A DNA stretch of 15,726 nt from Bacteroidales bacterium UBA1223 (GCA_002309155.1 DBXB01000066.1:2910-18635); one strand, 5' to 3'. Positions 1 through 9,100 are shown, numbered from the stretch's first letter. A program made the numbers and translations. Notes: generated by a model not told the origin, from the letters alone.

Positions 1-34
1 GAGGCAACACCATAAAAAATAAAATACAGTGAGC

Positions 35-65
35 AACTTCCCCTAACTCCCTTTTAAACTCCCTT
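35..65 (-). repeat. Degenerate GGGAGTT-type repeat, three units, reverse orientation
   Basis: Read on the minus strand this stretch contains GGGAGTTT, GGGAGTTA and GGAAGTT in succession, spaced about 10-12 bases apart. It resembles the 10-bp array at 5811-5852 but lies in the opposite orientation, just beyond the terminator at 71-107. The copies are imperfect, so membership in the same family is an inference. Confidence 0.5.
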
Positions 66-70
66 ATCAT

Positions 71-107
71 AAAAAAAAGCGGGGCTCCGTACAGGAACCC
101 CGCTTTT
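71..107 (-). terminator. Rho-independent terminator of the 1791-residue gene
   Basis: A 10-bp stem (79-88 paired with 94-103, one C/A mismatch at 85/97) encloses a 5-base loop at 89-93. On the minus strand the stem is followed by eight T (the A run at 71-78). It starts about 30 bases past the stop codon at 137-139, as expected for the end of that transcript. Four T on the plus side (104-107) could give weak activity in the other direction. Confidence 0.9.
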
Positions 108-136
108 GTCAGACTTTAGTCGACTAATGTCGGACA

Positions 137-3100
137 TTAGCGGACTATGACTATGCGTTTGGTGCCGATGCCTTCGACCTTGATCAGGTAGACTCCTGTA
201 ACAGGAATGCCATAAGTCTCGGTCATAGTGGCTGTTGCAGTGTGGTGCAACATGCGGCCGTTGATGTCAAACACATAAACCTCACGGCCTTCAGCGCCTT
301 GGAGGACGATGTTACCATCCTTGCCATAGGCATTGATATTGATGCCGTCAGCATCGTCGATGCCTTCCTGGTCAGGAGCGAAGGTGGCCGTGAGGGTGAT
401 GTCCTCAGTCACGACGCCGCTGATAGTATTTGTGGTCACACCATTGCTCCAGCTTACGAAATGGTAACCCTCGTTGGCTATTGCGGTAATTGTAACGACC
501 TCACCATACTCATAGGCGTATACTCCAGGAGCCGGGTCTGTGGTACCCATGGTGGGATCGTTCACGGCAATAGTGACATTGTAAGTCGGGTTTTGTCCGA
601 TGGGTGCAAAAACAAAGTGGAAATTCATAACCATGCCTATCATCTCGCCATCAACCTCGATGGTGTCGAGTAAAGGCGCACCCTGTTCAAGCTCCGTACC
701 TTCGGTGTACATGGTGTCAGCGAATGTGCCATAGCCAGGCATCGTGACGTACTCGTAGATTGCGGAGATGTAGTAGCCTTCAGCGGGAATTGCTCCAAGG
801 ATGAAGACGTCGTCTTCAACAAAGTAGTGTGTTCCGACTGCAGGAAGGGCGGTACCCCAGTTGGCATTGTTGACAGAAGTGATGACTGTCAAGGAATCGT
901 TCGGTACGATAGGATCGCCTGCGGCGAAATTAGCGGTTACTGACCACTCGTATGCGCCGTCGCCAGCTTCTACCAGCCATCCGCCAAAGATGTCAAACAC
1001 GTCGTCCATGGCCCAGTTGAAAGTGGTATCCATAACTGTACCATAGCCGGGAACAGTGATGTTGATAGTCCAGCCTTCGAGGTGGTAGCCTTCGTAAGGC
1101 ATAGCGATAACACTTGCATTTTCGCCCTCAACGAAGTAGTGAATGCCAGGAGCGGGGTTGGTGGTACCCATGGTGACGTCGTTGACGTTGATGGTGACCT
1201 TCATGGAGTCAGGTACATAAGCGCCAGTTGTGATTTCCACATCGTCAATCAGGAGCAAGAACTGGTCAGTGCAGTTGAAGTGACGGAAAGCAACGTAGAT
1301 GTCCTGACCAGCATAGGCTGAAAGGTCGAGGTTCATAGCCTGACCGCTGGCAGAAGTCAGAGTCCACTGGTTCAAGAGTGTGAAATCGCTAGTATCTGTG
1401 TTGCCCGTAGTAGAGACATAGACACCATAGTGTTCTGCATAGTAGTCATCGTCGGCAGCTCCAACATTCCAAGTCATGGTGATATCGTTGTTGGCGGTGG
1501 TGTGCAGCAACGGGCTGACAAGCCAGTTGTCGGGAGTCAGAGCCATATATGTGCTGTTGTCATAGGACTCGGAAATCATCAATTCCTGATCCATACCTTG
1601 ATAGATGTAGCTCCAGCCATGGCCGTCGCCATCGGCGTCGATGGTGGTCCAGCAGTTGCGGGTATTGCTGCTGTCTGCAAAGTTCTCGATAAATGGCAGG
1701 TTAAGGGCAGTGCCACTGCAGGATGTCATTGCGACAACGGTGGCTATGTCGGAGCTGTCGGAGTCGGAGCATAATGCCTGTACACCGAGGGTGTAGGTTG
1801 TGGTGGCGGTGAGGCCAGTGAAGGTGTAGGTGTTGGTGGTCACGTTGGCAACAAAGGTGGTGCCGTTGTAGACGTTATAGCTTGATGCGCTTCCTGTCCA
1901 GCTGATGGTGATGCTGGTCTCAGTGGTGGCATCTACAGTGACCGAGGGCATTCCACAACTCGGGCAGGGGGTATACATTGCGTAGACGGTGTCGCCAGTG
2001 ATGGTGCTGGCGTCTGCGATGGTGCAAACAACAGCTCCGGAACCGTCGATAATCTGGAAGCTGACCTCGTCATCATACTGACCGGGTATCCATCCAAAAA
2101 ACACAGGAGCGCCACCGCAGACGTTGTAGGTCTCGGTAAGGGTGCTACCCGATGAAATGGTGAAGTATCCTACCATTTCGCCGTTCTGGACAAAATAGAG
2201 AGTGCCGTTGTTCCAGCCATCACCGTAGCTGTCGGTACCAACGATAGTAATCTGGCAACTGCCGCCAGCGCAATCAGTGCGGGCACTGACGGTTACTGCG
2301 TTGGAGGATTCTGTTGCCGAGCAGTTGGCAACAACACCAAAGGTGTAATTGGTGCTGGCGGTAAGTCCGGTTACTTCATAGTAGGTGGTGGTTACGCCAG
2401 TGGCTTCAACATTGCCGTTGGAATTATAGATGGAGTAGGTAACGCCGCTATTGTTGTCGTCGCTCCATGAAAGGAACACGCTGGTGGCGGTAACGCTGTC
2501 TACAGTCAGATCAGAGACGGGATAGCAGAAGCTGCCGCTCATCTCTGTGAAGACTACGCTGTCAATAGCAACACCGTATCCGTAGCCGTCGGTCATCTCG
2601 AAGGCGACCTGATAAACTTCACCAGGGATGGTGACACTCTCGACTGTCCATGTGGAAAATTCGGTGGTGTATTCAACGACCTGATGCCAAGCGCTGTCGA
2701 TATGGGCGCGATAGTACACGCGGAGTTCATCCTGATCGCCGCTCCATGAACGCTGGATGTGGGCAAAGTCGAGAACAATACCATCAGTAACATTGTCGAG
2801 AACCGGCGAGATAAGTTTGGTCACATTGCCAGAGCTGCTATGCTGTATCTTGGCATTGAGAGAACCACTGTAAGCGCCAGTTGAGGCGCTGTAGTCGCCG
2901 GTGCCGATGCTCCAGGTGCCAGGACCGTCGGTAGTCCAGCAGGCAACAGTATTGCTGGTTGACTCGAAATCCTCTGTGAAGGGCAGGGCGATAGCTGTGC
3001 AGGCGGTGTTGAAGGTGACATAGACCGTGTCGCTCTCGTCGTTGCCACAGTCAGCGGCGACGCCAAAGGTGTATTGAGTCGAAGCCAACAGGCCGGTCAG

Positions 3101-5512
3101 CACGATGCTGTTGGTAGTGACGTTCTGATAGAAGGTGGTGTCGATGTCGGAGACAATATAGACATTATAGCTTGAGGCATTGCCAGTCCAAGTCAGTGTG
3201 GCACCGTCGTCGGTGATGTTGTCGGCAGTCAGGCCGGTAACAGGCAGACAGTTGGGAGCCTCTTCGATGGTGACATCGTCGACAAACCAGTACCAGGCAG
3301 TGCTGGTGGGATTATGACGCATTGCTATACGTGCACCAGTGGGAGCGCCGGCAAAGGTAACGGTCTTCTCGACGATAGCGCTGAAATCGCTGTAGGTGTA
3401 GGTATCAAGAACGACAAAAGTAGTGGCATCAGTGACATCGGTAACATAACCTACCGAGAAGGTACCGCAACTTGAGCTGGTGAAGCTTTCCGGACGGGTC
3501 CAGAAGCGGAGCTGCAGGGTGCTGATTTCGTCATCAGTCTCGGGCAGAGCTATTACGTTAGTAGTGGCACCGCTGAACTTAAGAGACATGGAACCTGAAT
3601 GTGAATAGGAGGTACTATTGTTCACGGCCGCTGTGCCACTGCCAATCTTTGTCCAGCAATAAGGAGTGCCACTTGTCTGATCTTCGAAGGTCCAGGTGTA
3701 GGGGGCTTCAAAGGCTTCGCATGCAGTGCGTGTGCTGACGGTCATAATGGTCGCATCGCCTGAGGTGCAGTTTGCCTGAATACCGAAGGTGTAGTTTGTG
3801 TTGGAAGTGAGGTTGTTGACGGTATAAGTGGTGCCGGTCACATTGGAAGCAATCACCGCGGGGGTTGATGGTTCCATGTTGTAAATTGTGTAGGTGGTAC
3901 CGGCGGCATTGGTGTTGTCATTCCATGTGAGATCGACACTGTTGGAGGTGGCGCTGGCATTGATGTTTGAGACTTCAATGCAGGAAGGCATAACCTCGAG
4001 GGTCATATCGTCAAGGTAAAGGCTGCCGCTGCCTCTCATCACAACAAGAACAAGGTTTGCGTCGTTAGCAGGGGCATTGGTCAGAGCGATCGTATAGAGC
4101 GAATGTGTCGTGCCAGTCACCACTGCACTGTCAATCAGAGTTAAGGTGCTCATATCAGCGCGGTCAGTCATGGTATACACATAGACTTTCTTATCATAAG
4201 AAGTGCTGGACGAACGTCCCCAGAAGGAGAGGCGGTTACCGTTCATCGGGTAGCTGTTAACGTTTATCTCGGGGAGAATGAATGCCATGACCTCAGGATA
4301 TGAGGAGGATGTGATGCCGTAGAAATAGAGGCTGCGGCTGCCACCGTGAGCGTAGGTGCTACTGCTGTAACTGTAAGGGTATGTGGTGCCACTGGTTGCC
4401 TCAGGCGAAACATACCGGTTGCTGCACCAAGGTAATGCAGTTGCCGCAGTAGTGCTCTGTATCTCTTCTGCCTCAAAACCACAGGTCCAAGGAAGTGATA
4501 ATGCCTCGCACTCAGTGCGGAAAGAGACAGTCATCATGTTGCTTTCATTGTCGTTGGCACAAGTGGCGGTAACTCCAAAGGTGTATGATGTGTTGGGCAA
4601 CAGAGTGTTAAGTACTGCAAATGTGTCAGTATACATAAAGGCGGCAGAATCGAAATTGCCGTATTCGTAGAGAGTGTATCCAATGCCTTGACCCTCCCAG
4701 GAAAGGGTGGCGGTAGTTGATGTGATGTCGCTTACGGTAAGATTAGTTACAGGCAGGCAGGCGTTAACATCAGGAGTAATGGTGTAATAGCGTCCGGGAG
4801 CAGGCCAAGTGCCTGAGGCATTGTTGGTGGCTGTACCGGAAGTGAGAGGGGTCATAGAACTGGAGGCAACATTGAAAAGAACAATGTCGTTGGCGCCAGA
4901 ACTGGCTCCAAGCTGATAAGCGGCACCGGGGCCAGCGGCAGGAGCTGTAGGCGAGTAGATCAGAGTCACGCTGCTGTCAGCCTCTGAGAACTGCACCTGA
5001 AAGGTGTAGTGGTTGGCACGAGTAGCGGTCGTGTAAGTTCCTGTCGAAATCTCGATGACTGCGACACGGCTACCTTCGCTGCCGAAAACTTGGTAAGCGA
5101 TGTAGTCGCCCAAAACCATACAACCGTCACATCCAAGTCCGCAGATCTTGGGAGCATTGACGCCGGCGTTTGAGGCGCTGAAAGGAGTTGTGTAATTACT
5201 CGTTCCAATTTGAGTCTCACCCAATTTCACAGTACCATCACTGTTGACGGAGAACTGTGTGTAGTTGGTGCCGGCAAAGTAAAACGAGAATCCGATGTTT
5301 GTGACTTCCGTTTTCTTGCTGTCGCCAGTTGTCGCCGACGTCGATGTGGTGAACGAAGATGCATCCAACAGCATTGTGCTGTCTTCTGTCAGCGTGTACC
5401 ATCGTGTGTTGTCCACGCCAGTAGAGAACTGGTAGATGGCATTCAACTGTGCATTCGATACAAACGGCAACATCATTGCCGCGAGTATCAAAGTACGTAA
5501 AAGCTTTTTCAT
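137..5512 (-). CDS. Large modular T9SS-secreted protein with FN3, adhesin-like and InlB-like repeats
   Basis: 1791 residues, complete. Residues 1-21 form a signal peptide (probable cut SNA|Q). Residues 22-250 are a beta-sandwich-like N-terminal domain. Five fibronectin-III-like modules follow at about 252-334, 511-597, 755-837, 996-1080 and 1186-1264, each with a Y-T-F/L-G-V/I motif. Jelly-roll (cleaved-adhesin/MAM-like) modules lie at about 336-508, 599-752, 839-990 and 1266-1430; three carry a C-W pair near their start. A small domain with the motif SYGDGWNNG occupies about 1082-1182. Three InlB B-repeat-like segments (MGTT-PAPG, GYH) sit at about 1438-1530, 1541-1637 and 1644-1713. The C-terminus (about 1725-1791) looks like a T9SS type A sorting domain, with FDINGR, GVYLIKV and a basic end. 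Expected role: Sec export, then T9SS release or attachment at the cell surface, with adhesion or glycan binding. No catalytic motif was recognised. It has its own promoter and terminator. Confidence 0.9.
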   Translation of the reverse strand: MKKLLRTLILAAMMLPFVSNAQLNAIYQFSTGVDNTRWYTLTEDSTMLLDASSFTTSTSATTGDSKKTEVTNIGFSFYFAGTNYTQFSVNSDGTVKLGETQIGTSNYTTPFSASNAGVNAPKICGLGCDGCMVLGDYIAYQVFGSEGSRVAVIEISTGTYTTATRANHYTFQVQFSEADSSVTLIYSPTAPAAGPGAAYQLGASSGANDIVLFNVASSSMTPLTSGTATNNASGTWPAPGRYYTITPDVNACLPVTNLTVSDITSTTATLSWEGQGIGYTLYEYGNFDSAAFMYTDTFAVLNTLLPNTSYTFGVTATCANDNESNMMTVSFRTECEALSLPWTCGFEAEEIQSTTAATALPWCSNRYVSPEATSGTTYPYSYSSSTYAHGGSRSLYFYGITSSSYPEVMAFILPEINVNSYPMNGNRLSFWGRSSSTSYDKKVYVYTMTDRADMSTLTLIDSAVVTGTTHSLYTIALTNAPANDANLVLVVMRGSGSLYLDDMTLEVMPSCIEVSNINASATSNSVDLTWNDNTNAAGTTYTIYNMEPSTPAVIASNVTGTTYTVNNLTSNTNYTFGIQANCTSGDATIMTVSTRTACEAFEAPYTWTFEDQTSGTPYCWTKIGSGTAAVNNSTSYSHSGSMSLKFSGATTNVIALPETDDEISTLQLRFWTRPESFTSSSCGTFSVGYVTDVTDATTFVVLDTYTYSDFSAIVEKTVTFAGAPTGARIAMRHNPTSTAWYWFVDDVTIEEAPNCLPVTGLTADNITDDGATLTWTGNASSYNVYIVSDIDTTFYQNVTTNSIVLTGLLASTQYTFGVAADCGNDESDTVYVTFNTACTAIALPFTEDFESTSNTVACWTTDGPGTWSIGTGDYSASTGAYSGSLNAKIQHSSSGNVTKLISPVLDNVTDGIVLDFAHIQRSWSGDQDELRVYYRAHIDSAWHQVVEYTTEFSTWTVESVTIPGEVYQVAFEMTDGYGYGVAIDSVVFTEMSGSFCYPVSDLTVDSVTATSVFLSWSDDNNSGVTYSIYNSNGNVEATGVTTTYYEVTGLTASTNYTFGVVANCSATESSNAVTVSARTDCAGGSCQITIVGTDSYGDGWNNGTLYFVQNGEMVGYFTISSGSTLTETYNVCGGAPVFFGWIPGQYDDEVSFQIIDGSGAVVCTIADASTITGDTVYAMYTPCPSCGMPSVTVDATTETSITISWTGSASSYNVYNGTTFVANVTTNTYTFTGLTATTTYTLGVQALCSDSDSSDIATVVAMTSCSGTALNLPFIENFADSSNTRNCWTTIDADGDGHGWSYIYQGMDQELMISESYDNSTYMALTPDNWLVSPLLHTTANNDITMTWNVGAADDDYYAEHYGVYVSTTGNTDTSDFTLLNQWTLTSASGQAMNLDLSAYAGQDIYVAFRHFNCTDQFLLLIDDVEITTGAYVPDSMKVTINVNDVTMGTTNPAPGIHYFVEGENASVIAMPYEGYHLEGWTINITVPGYGTVMDTTFNWAMDDVFDIFGGWLVEAGDGAYEWSVTANFAAGDPIVPNDSLTVITSVNNANWGTALPAVGTHYFVEDDVFILGAIPAEGYYISAIYEYVTMPGYGTFADTMYTEGTELEQGAPLLDTIEVDGEMIGMVMNFHFVFAPIGQNPTYNVTIAVNDPTMGTTDPAPGVYAYEYGEVVTITAIANEGYHFVSWSNGVTTNTISGVVTEDITLTATFAPDQEGIDDADGININAYGKDGNIVLQGAEGREVYVFDINGRMLHHTATATMTETYGIPVTGVYLIKVEGIGTKRIVIVR

Positions 5513-5606
5513 AAGATAATAAATTAAAATGGTTAAAAAAAGGATTTTCTTAAAAACTGTTAAACTAACTTATTGTATTATTGCGTTTTTGGTGTTTTTT
5601 AAAAGG

Positions 5607-5636
5607 CAAAGATACAAACTTTTTTTATTCTGCAAA
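5607..5636 (-). promoter_or_regulatory. Bacteroidota-type promoter of the 1791-residue gene
   Basis: Read on the minus strand, the -7 box TATCTTTG (5607-5614) fits the Bacteroidota consensus TAnnTTTG exactly, and a TTTG (5633-5636) lies 18 bases upstream as the -33 element. Transcription would start near 5600, leaving a leader of about 88 bases that is AT-rich and shows no Shine-Dalgarno sequence before the ATG at 5512. Confidence 0.75.
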
Positions 5637-5644
5637 AAAATATT

Positions 5645-5667
5645 ACTCTTCCTTGAAAATGAAGAGT
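5645..5667. promoter_or_regulatory. Perfect 7-bp inverted repeat next to the promoter
   Basis: ACTCTTC (5645-5651) and GAAGAGT (5661-5667) are exact inverse copies separated by nine bases. The site starts nine bases upstream of the -33 element of the minus-strand promoter. That is a plausible place for an activator site, but no regulator is known from the sequence. Confidence 0.35.
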
Positions 5668-5757
5668 TTCTAAACTGATTTTTTTTCTCTTTTGCAAAAT
5701 GTGTTATTTTTTGTCGGAAAATTGCAGACGAACAAAACTGAGGTAAAAAAGGATGAG

Positions 5758-5852
5758 AAGGTTGAAAGGGTTTAAAATGTTTGAAAGGTTAAAAGTTTAA
5801 GAGTTTAAAGGGGAGTTAAGAGGAGTTAAGGGAAGTTAAGGGAAGTTAAGGG
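5758..5852 (+). repeat. Purine-rich tandem repeat tract, including a 10-bp GGRAGTTAAG array
   Basis: From 5758 the plus strand is a run of GTTTRA-type units of 8-10 bases with almost no C. It ends in four consecutive 10-mers at 5811-5820, 5821-5830, 5831-5840 and 5841-5850. The last two are identical (GGAAGTTAAG) and the first two differ from them by one or two bases. There is no open reading frame or promoter signal in it. It belongs to the repeat-built 652-base spacer between the two T9SS cargo genes. Confidence 0.8.
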
Positions 5853-5862
5853 ACAAATGATT

Positions 5863-5934
5863 TCGATTAAACGATTTAACAACTTCACAATTTCACATCT
5901 TCACCATATCACCGAATCAACATATCAACAATCT
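5863..5934 (+). repeat. 8-bp period AC-initial array, nine units (array A)
   Basis: The plus strand divides cleanly into nine consecutive 8-mers from 5863 to 5934, nearly all beginning AC or AAC and containing ATT, CTT or ATAT followed by C or A. One unit, AACATATC (5919-5926), is identical to units at 10688 and 10696. Unlike the arrays in the bat cluster, no plus-strand gene starts just after it: it lies between the terminator of one minus-strand gene and the promoter of the next. Confidence 0.8.
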
Positions 5935-5945
5935 TAATATATATA

Positions 5946-5959
5946 ATGTATTAATACAT
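5946..5959. other. 14-bp perfect palindrome
   Basis: ATGTATTAATACAT is its own reverse complement. It lies in the AT-rich patch between array A and the purine-rich repeats. It could be a protein-binding site, but palindromes of this AT content are not rare in such spacers. Confidence 0.4.
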
Positions 5960-5966
5960 ATTTATT

Positions 5967-6020
5967 AGTTTAAGAGTTTAAGAGGATTAAAGGGTTTGAA
6001 GGGTTTGAATGGTTAAGAGT
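5967..6020 (+). repeat. AGTTTAAG / AGGGTTTGA repeats
   Basis: AGTTTAAG occurs twice back to back (5967-5974, 5975-5982), followed by AGGATTAA and then AGGGTTTGA twice (5991-5999, 6000-6008). The tract leads directly into the CTAG array at 6021. A shorter version of the same GTTTAAGAG sequence precedes the second CTAG array (10509-10525), so the two form one composite pattern. Confidence 0.7.
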
Positions 6021-6083
6021 TTTCTGGAATTTCTAGAGTTTCTAGAATTTCTAGAGTCTCTAGAGTATCTAGGGCTTCTAGAT
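6021..6083 (+). repeat. 9-bp TTTCTAGAN array, seven units (copy 1)
   Basis: Seven exact 9-base units from 6021 to 6083 follow the pattern (T/C)NTCTAGRN; the first has CTGG in place of CTAG. The core TTCTAGAA/TCTAGA is palindromic. The array is followed by GTTAAGGTTAAAG (6085 on) and then by the terminator of the 1052-residue gene. A six-unit copy with the same order of flanks lies at 10527-10580. Confidence 0.85.
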
Positions 6084-6107
6084 CGTTAAGGTTAAAGTTG
6101 AGGTTAT

Positions 6108-6148
6108 AAAAAAAAAAAGGTACCGCTATGCATGCGGTACCTCTTTTT
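6108..6148 (-). terminator. Rho-independent terminator of the 1052-residue gene
   Basis: A perfect 9-bp stem (6118-6126 with 6134-6142) has a 7-base loop at 6127-6133. On the minus strand it is followed by a long T run (A at 6108-6118). It lies about 20 bases past the stop codon at 6165-6167. Five T on the plus side (6144-6148) would allow some bidirectional action. Confidence 0.92.
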
Positions 6149-6164
6149 GTATTAGGATTGATGT

Positions 6165-9100
6165 TTATCGTACGATAAACTTCGATGTGGCTGATTCGTT
6201 TCCGATGTTCACATTGACAAGGTACATGCCGTGTGAGAACTTGCTGCAGTCGATAGTGTAGTGGTGGTCACCTTCGCTGAGATAACCGAGCTTCTCGCTG
6301 TGGACAAGTTTACCGGTGATGTCGTAAATCTTGATGACGGCATTGCCGTTCTTTACGATGGAAAGGTCAAGTGTTGCGGTGGTTATTGCCGGGTTGGGGT
6401 AAATCTTCATAGAGTTCTGTCCATTGTCGACAACGTTGATGCCCCAGAAGTTGGAGTCGCAAACCTCGGCGACGTGGTCAGTGACGAAGGTGGTGTCCAT
6501 GAAGATACCACGACCGTAGGTACCGAAATAGATGGCATAGGGATATTTGGTCTTTGCAAAGAGATATGTGACATCGTTGACACCTTCACGAGTGGTGTAG
6601 TGAGTGCTGGGAAGGTTGGAGGTCTGCTGTACGATGGAGGTTACAGGAACACCGTTGAAAGAGCCAAAATTCTGCCAGTTGGGGCTGTTGGCGTTTGTTG
6701 CGGTGAAGACGCCCTTCTCAGTACCGGCGTAGATTATGCCGTGGGTGCATTCCACAAGTGCTGAATAGACGGGATCGGTGGCACTCATGTTAGCGGCATT
6801 GTTGATGACCGGGATATTGGTGACGATGCGTGAAGGACTTGTGGCGTTCTTGACATAAACCATGTTGGGGTCGCCGTTATTGTATCCACCGAAGGTGATG
6901 ATCAGGTTATCCTCGTTGTCGCGCGGGTCGACGCAGAGAGAAGTGATTGGACGGTTGAACCAATTGCCGTCAGCGGCGAAGATGGTGTCGAAATGAGTGA
7001 TACGGGGGTTGCCAACGTAGTCTTTCTGGAATCTGAGTTGAGTCTTCATGGTCAGAGGATTGTTGGCGTCTGCGAGGGTGAAATCGTAGATGCGGAAGAT
7101 GAAGCTCTTTCCTGTTGCGTCGTTGGTGACAGCGATGAAGATGCTCGTACCGTCACGGCTGAAAGCGACATCACCTACGGTATAACCAGCGTCAGCGGCG
7201 TAGAGAGTTGCCCAGTGCATGAGCTTGTTCAGGGTGTTGGGGTCGGTAGATGACGACTCAGAGAAGCTCCATACGTTGCGGAAATAGTTAGGAGTAAGAG
7301 TGATGTAGACAGTACCGCTACCAGAGGATATGTTGCGGCCGGTGACAATCATACGGCTGATGACCTTGTTGGGTACGGTATGGGTCATTCTATCCTTGAC
7401 GGTGAAGGTCTCGGTGAAGGTATGGTAGAAAGGATAGTCATAGTTGGGTTTGGATGCCACAAGGACTTTGTCGCCGGGAACAATCTGAGTGTTGCCTGTC
7501 AGGACAGCCTCTTCTCCGTTGTGTATATATGCGACATTGGTATCGATAGTGAATGTGATGCTGTCGTTCCAGATGGTGTTGTTGGTAGTCTCCCAGATTC
7601 TCATCTTGGGGATGGGGTTGGAAGTGAGGACAGAGTTGGCGGTGAATGCATCGGCTATTGTCCAGGTCTGAGTGTTGGTGTAGTCTGCGTAGTCGTTGCA
7701 AGCACGTGCATAGCTGGCGACATCGATATAGCCGTCACGTCCGAGGTAGGAGAATCTGCCGGGCTCGGAAGAGACGAAGACGGTACGGCGGGTGAAGGGG
7801 AGAATCTGCTGGAAACGTGATGTGGCGACACCACCACCATTGCCATTCCAAATAATGTTCGACATGTGGTTGATGATGGAGTTGGGGTCATTGTCATACC
7901 ATTCGTTGGTGGGGATGCTGCCGTGATGTGCGTTGCGTGCCTGGATGAACGGGCAGCTGTTGTCGATAGCACCACCGATGATGGAACCGTCGGGAGTTAC
8001 AGCGATTTCGTTGAACTGAACGGTGTTGAGACCTTTGTTCAGAGAACGGAACACATACATGTCGGAAGTCTCGCTGATGTAGATACCGCCGTCGGTTGCA
8101 AAGTAGGTTCTCCAGAGAGTGTCACCATTGTCGATATAAACGGTGGGTATGATCTGATGAATTCCAGAGTGGACAAACATCGGGTTGGAGTAAACGGTTC
8201 CCATATAGTTGCCGTTGTTCATCTCATCTTCTGAGTAGGACTGTTTAATCCATTGGTAGTTGGAGTTTTCAACATAACCTTCGCCTGCCCACAGTGTGGC
8301 GCCACCAAGGAATATACGTTTGGGGTTGATGGGGTCGATGGCTATCGAGGCGTTGAGAGTTCCGGGATTGGTTGAGTTGAAAGGAACAACTGTCGCAGTG
8401 GTAAGACGGGTCCAGTTCTGCTGGTCCATTGTCAGGAACACACCGTCGAGAAGTCCGAGCTCGTTGACTACAACAGCGTACATATAGGTGTGGTGGGTAC
8501 GTCCGTTGATACTGTTGTCCCATTCACGGACTGTCGTGCCGGCGAGTTCGATGCGTGACGAAGTGCCGAAAGCGCTGTTGCTGGTGGTCACGTCGACGGG
8601 CTGGGATTGTCCGGTGACATTACCGATGCGGTAAAGTCTTCCAGGAGCGCTGACGTAGGCGATATTGTCTAAAGGCAGCATGACGATATCCTGGATGCTT
8701 TCACCTGTAATGACAGCGGTGGGTTCGGTCTCCCAATCGGGATCCTCGATGCTGAGCTTCCATCTGTAGAGGCCGTTGTCGGTGCCTGCATAGATGTACA
8801 TGTAGCTGTCACCTTCGACGGTCATTACGGCGACTCTGTTAATATAATCCCAGTTTGAATTGACTACGGGGTTCGTGGCAGTGATAAGCTTGAAACTGTT
8901 CTTGTCGGGATTGAAGCGATAGAGACCGCGACCACGGGGGGCCATACGGTCGTCGTTCACACCGTGTTTCTCGACCAGACCTTCACCGGTACCGATGAGG
9001 ATTTGACCATTCGGCAGCTGTGCCATGCAGGAGATGGGCAGCGTGATTTCGTTATTGTCGCTGGTGAAGTAAGGGATGTATTGCCATGTAGAGCTAGCAC

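Noticed and set aside
242..673. Plus-strand open frame of 143 codons inside the 1791-residue gene
   Set aside because: Fully antisense to a gene with clear domains; no leader signal, no recognisable protein features. Other long opposite-frame readings in 6261-8523 and 13948-14658 were rejected for the same reason.
6021..6083. The CTAG array as an insertion sequence end or MITE
   Set aside because: No terminal inverted repeats, target duplication or transposase was seen; the array is a plain tandem repeat.
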